10,157 bases of DNA from Baffinella frigidus (lineage: Eukaryota; Cryptophyceae; Cryptomonadales; Baffinellaceae), in the NCBI GenBank assembly GCA_026770585.1, contig MU646749.1:320222-330378 (forward strand). The letters run 5' to 3'. Shown here one piece after another: positions 1-6,800 of this stretch; position 1 is the stretch's first letter, and each line of letters opens with the position of its first letter. The notes beneath the pieces were generated by a model. It saw nothing but the letters and a program-made list of their open reading frames with translations. It ran no database searches and had not been told where the DNA came from. Both the position numbers and the translations under genes were made by a program.

Positions 1-97
1 AGGGTGTAGGGTGTAGGGTGCAGGGTGTAGGGTGTAGGGTGTAGGGTGTGGGGTGTAGGGTGTAGGGTGTAGGGTGTAGGGTGTAGGGTGTAGGGTT
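1..97. repeat. Telomere-like tract AGGGTGT in GlyRS intron 9
   Basis: A near-perfect tandem 7-mer, TGTAGGG, one base from TTTAGGG. In GlyRS sense it reads CCCTACA. A shorter block of the same repeat recurs at 649-673, just downstream of the exon 9 donor. Confidence 0.9.
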
Positions 98-721
98 CAG
101 GATGCTCTGTTCAAGGACGGTAGTCGGAAGAACACCTCTTGCAGTTCCCGGGAGAAGAATCGGACGCGGTGATCAGAGATGGAGGCGGATGAGAAAGCGA
201 TCAAGCGTGCAACACTTTGTTCCAGCACGGTTTCCACGCTCCATTCAAACACGGTAGCCCACCAAGCTCTGTTCCAGCACGGTTTTACAAGCTCTCTCCA
301 AGGACGGTAGTCGGGAGAATACCTCTTGCAATTCCCGGGTGAGGAACCCACGGAAGATCAGAAAGCATTCACGGATGCAATACGCTCTGTTAGGCCTCAC
401 TTTGTAGAGCCAGGGGACAAGCCCCACCCAATTCCCGGGTGAGGTATTCACAGGGTCGGGGGTGACACCTCTTGCAATTCCCGGGAGAAAATCGAAGGCG
501 ATGGTCGGCGATGCAAGGCGAAGCGCGGGTGGGGCGGTGCAAGGTATTCTGTGCAAGGTATTCAGGGAGCGGGGGGGGGGGCACCTCCTGCAATTCCCGG
601 GTGAGGAATTGAAGGCGGTGGTCGGCGATGGAGGCGGATGAGAAAGCAAGGGTGTAGGGTGTAGGGTGTAGGGTTCAGGATGCTCTGTTCAAGGACGGTA
701 GTCGGAAGAACACCTCTTGCA
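71..721. repeat. Perfect 73-bp direct repeat at both ends of the intron 9 segment
   Basis: 71-143 and 649-721 are identical over 73 bp, 578 bases apart. Each runs from the TGTAGGG tract through about 40 intron bases to the donor end of exon 9 or its copy. The neighbouring exon copies have diverged, so this pair is recent or has been homogenised. Confidence 0.9.
136..648 (-). repeat. Partial copies of the exon 9 3' edge in GlyRS intron 9
   Basis: Four copies lie on the minus strand with donor-side ends at 585, 469, 323 and 136. Each resembles ADHRLRF-SRELQE followed by GT: GTGCCC, GTGTCA, GTATTC and GTGTTC. None has the VEHF 5' half or an acceptor. The copy ending at 469 extends to about 536 and keeps the PHPRF codons. 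An inverted copy of the exon 9 5' half lies at 398-429 on the plus strand, matching 772-803 over 32 bases with one mismatch. Confidence 0.88.
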
Positions 722-809
722 ATTGCCGGGAGAGGAACCGAAGGCGATGGTCGGCGATGGACGCGAAGCGCGGGTGGGGCTTGTCCCCTGGCTCTACGAA
801 GTGTTCCAC
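714..809 (-). other. GARS: GlyRS exon 9
   Basis: 32 codons, phase 0-0: [15 protein letters not shown] then [17 protein letters not shown]. It continues exon 8 exactly (MAE/VEHF, as MAEIEHF in other eukaryotes). Acceptor CATGGCAG/GTGGAA, donor TTGCAAGAG/GTGTTC. At least four partial copies of its 3' half follow within 580 bp. No exon 10 matching the next conserved GlyRS block was found down to base 1. Confidence 0.9.
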
Positions 810-3800
810 CTGCCATGGCCACGCCAGGTCATTCCTGTGATTTCCAGGACGCAACGGTTCGTGTCGTGGTACTAAATGGTACGTAGCCACTCCGCCAAGT
901 CGCGACGGTTCGGTTGTCCCCTGGCTCTACGAAGTGTTCCACCTGCTATGGGTTCGCTGTTCAGCCCAGGTCGAAGGTCTTCAACTACGCGACCCCGCAC
1001 CCGGAGGCGAAAAGGGCCACGTTTCACGAAGACACTTTTCATGTCCTGGGAAACGATGCGTTTTTTTACATGAAAACGCGAAATTTCGCGAAATCGATCG
1101 AATTTGTCGAAAAAGACCCCACATTTAGCGTATTTATCCGAAATAAAGACATGAATTTAAATGGACGTAACCCTGTTCGTGTCCGTGTGCGGGAACAGAA
1201 GGTCGAGATTTCATCCGGACGAGTATTTGTGATAAATACGCACCGGCAACGAAGTTTACTACACAAATGCTTTAATAATTACTAGTATGATCTATTTGTG
1301 TAGTAAATTTCGTCACCGGTGCGTATTTATCATAAATACTGGCCGCGATTAGATTGCTGAACGGACCCGTCGGAACGGGTGAGATAGTTCTGCACATAAA
1401 TAAATGGTTGACGATCCCGACCAAGGTAAAGAAGAAGGACGGGTGGATTGAGGAGGAAGAATGGAGGGTGGATAGAGAAGAGGACCTCAGCCATTTCGAA
1501 CTCCCGAAGGTAGATCAGCCCCTGCTTCGGAGAGATCTCGTTGCGGGACGCCACAGAAGAAGAACGGGTGGGGAGAAAAGCACTGATGCGGAGGATGAAT
1601 GGAGGGTGGATAGAGACGAGAACCTCAGTGAGAAGAGCAGACCAGGTGGTTACACTCGGGACTGAAGACGAGTGTCCATACTGTTTGGATTGATGAGAAA
1701 GAGTGGAGAGTGGAGAGAGAGAGCAAGAAGGTAAAGAAGGACGAATGGATTGATGAAAAAGAAGGACAGGTGGCGAGAAGGGCACCTCAGCCATCTCAAA
1801 CTCGCAGAGGCGGATCAGCCTGTGTGGATTGACGAGGCAGGGTGGATAGAAGAGCAATAAGGTACCGGAAAAGGCATGGTAGCGAGAAGAGCACCTCAGC
1901 CATCTCCAACTCCCGAAGGCGGATGGGAACATAGGGGAGTTCCTACGGATGAGGTAACGGAAACTCGGGCACTGAGTGCCCGAAAACCCCTTCGTAGCCC
2001 GCTGTGTTGGAGATGAGGACCTCAACCATCTCGAATCCGCGGAGGCGGATCAGCCTGTCTGGCCACGCCATGTCACAAGTGGGAATTTCACACGCAACGT
2101 TTCGCGCTAAAAGTGTTTCGTGGTACAAAAAACCATTGTAGCGCCCACGAAGGGCTCCAATTCCTAACACTTTTAGCGTGTTTCCCTGGTGAGAATCAAC
2201 TTTACCCGTGGATGGTGTAGAAAAATGAAAATCCGACGTATGACCTGGCGCGGATAGCCAAGGTGGGGAGAAGAGCAAGAAGGTACAGAAGAAGGACGGG
2301 TGGCGAGATGAGCATCTCAGCCATCTCCAACTCCCGAAGGCGGATCAGCCCCTGCTTCGGAGAGATCTCGTTGCGGGACGCCACACACGAAGAACGGGTG
2401 GGGATAAACGCACTGATGCGGAGGGAGAAGGGAGGTTTTATCTCAAAAAAAACCTTTCTGAAAGTCGTTTTTTTTAGTCAATTCTTCTACAAATTCGTCA
2501 ACTTATTCTTTTCTCTACGCACAAGTTGACGATTTTGTAAGGGGATTGACTTAATAAAACGACTTCTCAAAAAGACTTTTCTGAGATGAGGGTGGAGAGA
2601 GAAGAGGACCTCAGCCATCTCGAACTCCCGAAGGCGAATCAGGCCCTGCTTCGGAGAGATCTCGTTGCGGAATGCCTTACCTACCTGCCGCGTGCCCACC
2701 ACAGTTACGCACCTTGGAAGTTAAGCACCCTGCAGTTGAAAACCCTGCAGTGAAGCACACTGAAGTTGAGCACCCTGACGGTAAGCACCCTCAAGCACCC
2801 TCAAGATAAGCACCCTCAAGTCAAGCACCCTGAATTCGAGGAGTTTCTGGAAGCTCCTCGAATCCGGGGTGCTGAGCGGGGAGAGATGGGAGAAGTGGGG
2901 CGGGTGTTGAGAGGGGCGGCATGCTCAGGCTCAGCACCCCGGATTCGAGGAGCTTGCATGCCGCCACACTTCTCCCATCTCAAGGGAGATAGCAGGGTGT
3001 CGCCCCCCCCATGAGAAGGGGGAGAAACGACTCTTTTCTGCCGACCCGCCGCTCCCATCTCAAGAGAGACGGCGGGGTTTCGCGCCCCCCCCCATGCGGA
3101 ACGCCTTGCCTACCTGCCGCGTGCCCACCACAGTTACGCACTTTGAAGTTAAGCGCCCTGCACTCGAGATGGCTGAGGTGCTCCTCTCGCCAACCGTCAT
3201 TCTTCCTCATCAATCTAATTGGACTTCTTTACCTTGATGCTCTTCTCTCCACCCTGCCTGTTTCCTCGAAGAGGAGCACATTTATAGGGTGCCAGACGGA
3301 AAACCGGGTAGTTACGCCTACAGTATTGCCTACGGTAGGCCGTAGGGGCCGAGGGGGGCTCCTACGAAAAACCAGGTCCTAGGGGCCCGACGGCCTACCG
3401 TAGGCCTAACTACCCGGTTTTCAGCCCGTTGTCCTATGAGCATTGAGGTCGAGTCACGAGGTGTGGGAAGAAGGGGTGGAAGCCGCTTTGCCTCTCATGG
3501 GGTTTGGGGTGTGGGGTGTAGGATTTGGGATTTGGGGTTTAGGGTTTAGGGTTTCGGGTTTGGGGTTGAGGGTTGAGGGTTGAGGGTTGAGGGCTTAGGG
3601 GTTTAGGGGTTTAGGCTTCAGGCTTGAGGATTGAGGGGGTCGGAGAAGATTCAAGAAGGAGGGGGGGGGGGGGTACCTGGGCTGCGGTGAAGGGGAGTTT
3701 GCCGCCGTTGAAGTCCAGCAGCCGTTTGAAGTTCGTGAATATACCCTGCACGCCGTGCGGATGGGGTCTGAGACTCCCACCTCTGTTGACAGACTCGCGG

Positions 3801-6800
3801 TTTCCCCAGACTACCCGGGAGGGCTAAACCTCACATGGATCCAATAACGCACTCCTCCGGTGCAGCCATCTATTATCAACGTCATTTCCCCCCTTCACTT
3901 CTCTCCAAAAGTGGATGGATTGTGATACAAATTTTTAAAATACGGTGGGGCGTTGAAGTCAAGCGGCCGCTTGAAGTTGGTAAAGATACCCTGCACGCCG
4001 TGCGGATGGGGTCTGAGACCCTCACCTCTGTTGACAGACTAGCGTTGAGAGTTTTAGGGTTTAGGATTTAGGGTTTAGGGTTTAGGGTTTAGGGTTTAGT
4101 GTTTAGTGTTTAGGGTTTCGGGTTTCGGGTTTCCGGTTTCGGGTTGAGGGTTGAGGGTGTAGAGTCTAGAGTTCAGACGGACCTGCGACGTCTCCGGGCG
4201 GAGAAAGGCCTTCGCATCCCCCGCAGGACCCACCGAAGTGCGGAACATCAGGTTGAAGGGGTACGGCGCCGAGAGCGCGTTCCCCGTCGTAGGTGAGGTC
4301 ACGTTGAGCGCCGCCAGCGCCGCCGCGAGCTCCTCGGGGCCCATCTCCCCAGCTTCGTTCGCGAGCCTCGCCACCTTGCACGTGGGGCGTTTTTTTTAGA
4401 GTGCGTGGCTGGCACAACAATTGAACTATCTCAACAGTCGTCGTTTTGGTACGCTATGAAGAGACGGGAAACGACTATCGCCTGCACCACCCGCTGGCAC
4501 TCTTCCGACCCTCGGGGTCTCAGCGCCGCCTTCCTCGAACAGCCCCGCCGGCAGGCTCGTGAACGCCCGCGTGACCGGTCACGCGGACGCCGAAGCCAAC
4601 TGTCCGAGGTGACTGCCTTGGTTTGTACCAGTCGCGTCCTGTTGGAGAAATAAAGCTGGGACCCTCAGGGTCTCAGCGCCGCCTTGCGAAGGCCCCCGTC
4701 GGGGGGTTGGTGGTTCCTGCCACCAACCCCCCGAAGTGAACCAGATCGGGCTGGAGCTGAGTAATTGTCAGAATCACGTGATTCTGCACGTGCGATAGCT
4801 CTCTCCCCGCGAGTGAAACAGGATCCCCTGTAATGAAAACATGCTCTGGCTATGCCTCGGTTAATCTGGGTTCCTCATGAAATACATTCAGATGCTCTTG
4901 GTACTGGAGCGTTTCGAACGGAGTATTGTGTTTGAACGACCCAGATTAACTGAGGCAGAGCTAGATGGTTGTGAGCAAACCCTCCTCAGCGCTGAGACCC
5001 TCAACCCTCAACCCTCAATCCTTAATCATCGACCCTCATCCCTCAACCCTCATCCCTCAATGCTCAATCCTCAACCCTCAACTCTCAACTCTCAACCCTC
5101 ATCCCCCATCTCTTCCTCCTCAGCGCTGAGAACGGTCACCAGCAGCCTGAGGGGCGAAGCCGGCGCTCAGACCCTGAACCCAGGACCCTGAGCCCTCAAC
5201 CCTCAACCCTCAACTCTCAACCCTCATCCCTCAACCCTACCTCCTCGGCGCTGAGAACCATCGCCGCGCCGTGCACACCCGCAGCCGCCACAGCCGCAGC
5301 AGCAGGAGTAGGAGGGGGGAAGGCGGCGCAGGCCTCGAGGAGGAGCTTGTCCGCGCGGAAACACTCCCCCGAGACCAGGTCACGCACCATCAGGTCTGCG
5401 AACGAGAAGTCGAAACGTGAAACACAGCAGGGCACAGCAGGGCGAACGAGAAGTCGATATGGGAAACACAGCAGGGCAATCCTGCAGATACTTTGCAGTG
5501 TGCGCCTATGGTGGGAGTTTGAAAAACCCAAAGGAATCAGCCACCAGCCACCCGAAGTTTACCACATCGGGATATGTCGCCTGCAGTAAATTCCACCAGG
5601 ACTAAACCCTCAGGGTTTAGTCCTGGGGGGGGTAATTACTCAGCTCCAGCCCGATCTGGTTCACTTCGGGTGGTTGGTGGCAGGAATTCGGAGTCGAACC
5701 GAGACCAGGTCACGCACCATTAGGTCTGCGAACGAGAAGTCGATACGTGAAACACAGATGGGCCATCCTGGGGATAATTTCCGGTGTGCGCCTATGGTGG
5801 GAGTTCGCAAGATGCAAGAGACTACACGCAATCAGGGATTCGGAATCGAATTTATCCGGGGAAACCTATTTTTCTTTAGTTTGATGGCAAGGAAAATTAC
5901 TACATAAATGCTTTAATATTACTAATAAGAACGAATTGTGTAGTAATTTTCCTTGCCATCAAACTAAAGAAAAATAGGTTTCCCCGGATAAGAATAGGAC
6001 GCCGTGCTGCGTCGCCACGTTCAAAGCGATGCCACTTCCCGTACAATTCCTCTAAAAGAGATTTTAAGCACCCACGTGTAGCCCCTCCGAGCCGGCTCGG
6101 AGGGATGCACACTCATAGGGAAACTCCCGGAAAGTTGGGTAGTTTCCCTACGGAATTAGGTAGGACCTAGCTACCGTAGGCCGTAGGGCTCCTAGGACCT
6201 CCTTTCCTGCGAGCCCTCGGCCTACGGTAGGAGGTCCTAGGCAATGCCGTAGGCGAAACTACCTTCATTTTCGGGAGTTTTACGACTAACACGCTGGATG
6301 TGTGAAGAACGTGCGACCCTGTCATTATCCGGGGAAACCTATTTTTCTTTCATTTGATGGCAATCAAAATTACTACACAGATTCTTTTATATTACTAATA
6401 AGAACGAATTGTGTAGCAATTTTCGTTGCCATCAAATGAAAGAAAAATAGGTTTCCCCGGATAAGTCAAGGGAGAGGGGCCGAATCCGGGAGACGCGTGG
6501 ACAGACGGAGCGTTGGGATCTGGGGGGGAGGAAAGTGGGAGGAGCAGCCATCGGACCTGTGAAGCGCTGGACGTGCCCCGACGCGGCAAGTACCACCTCG
6601 GGCGTCACAGCGGGACACGCCACCTGTGCCGTCCCAGAAAAGAATATATTAAGAGGATTAAGAGGAAACATAAGGACTATAAGGACTAATGTATAATAAT
6701 GCAATTAAGAGGATTAAGAGGACCGAGGGGGCAGGTTGGCTTTGATATTTCAACCGTTATGTGTGGTGTGGTTACCTCTATATTTGAAGTATATATTAAC

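Larger units (their letters stand above)
4714..5686. repeat. 53-bp inverted repeat pair flanking exon 5
   Basis: 4714-4766 (intron 5) and 5634-5686 (intron 4) are reverse complements at 52 of 53 bases. A third, more diverged copy at 5540-5571 (intron 4) has the orientation of the first. Exon 5 (5241-5395) lies between the two arms. Confidence 0.92.

Noticed and set aside
1-713. GlyRS exon 10
   Set aside because: I looked on the minus strand for the next conserved block (after the exon 9 region) and saw only copies of exon 9 and repeats; it must lie beyond the window.
914-1285. 123-codon plus-strand open frame as a small gene
   Set aside because: It begins in the inverse of an exon 9 copy and ends in a hairpin arm; no recognisable domain or consistent coding pattern.
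1330-2025. 231-codon minus-strand open frame, a possible novel protein
   Set aside because: It reads through several exon 8 edge copies and intron sequence; the protein is repeated [11 protein letters not shown] fragments joined by low-complexity stretches, with no sign of a gene of its own.
1486-2383. A tandem-repeat domain coded by exon 8 copies
   Set aside because: None of the copies has an acceptor, and one has lost its donor, so they cannot be included as whole exons.
2718-2835. CRISPR-like array
   Set aside because: Units are short, irregular and without unique spacers; it is a degenerate tandem repeat in a eukaryotic intron.
3950-3990. Alternative, mutually exclusive exon 7
   Set aside because: The copy lacks the second half of the exon and has no donor at the matching place; it breaks into AT-rich intron sequence.
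5596-5626. Telomere fusion point (CTAAACCCT next to AGGGTTTAG)
   Set aside because: A fusion of two ends would read G-strand then C-strand; here the order is reversed, so it is just a short inverted repeat.
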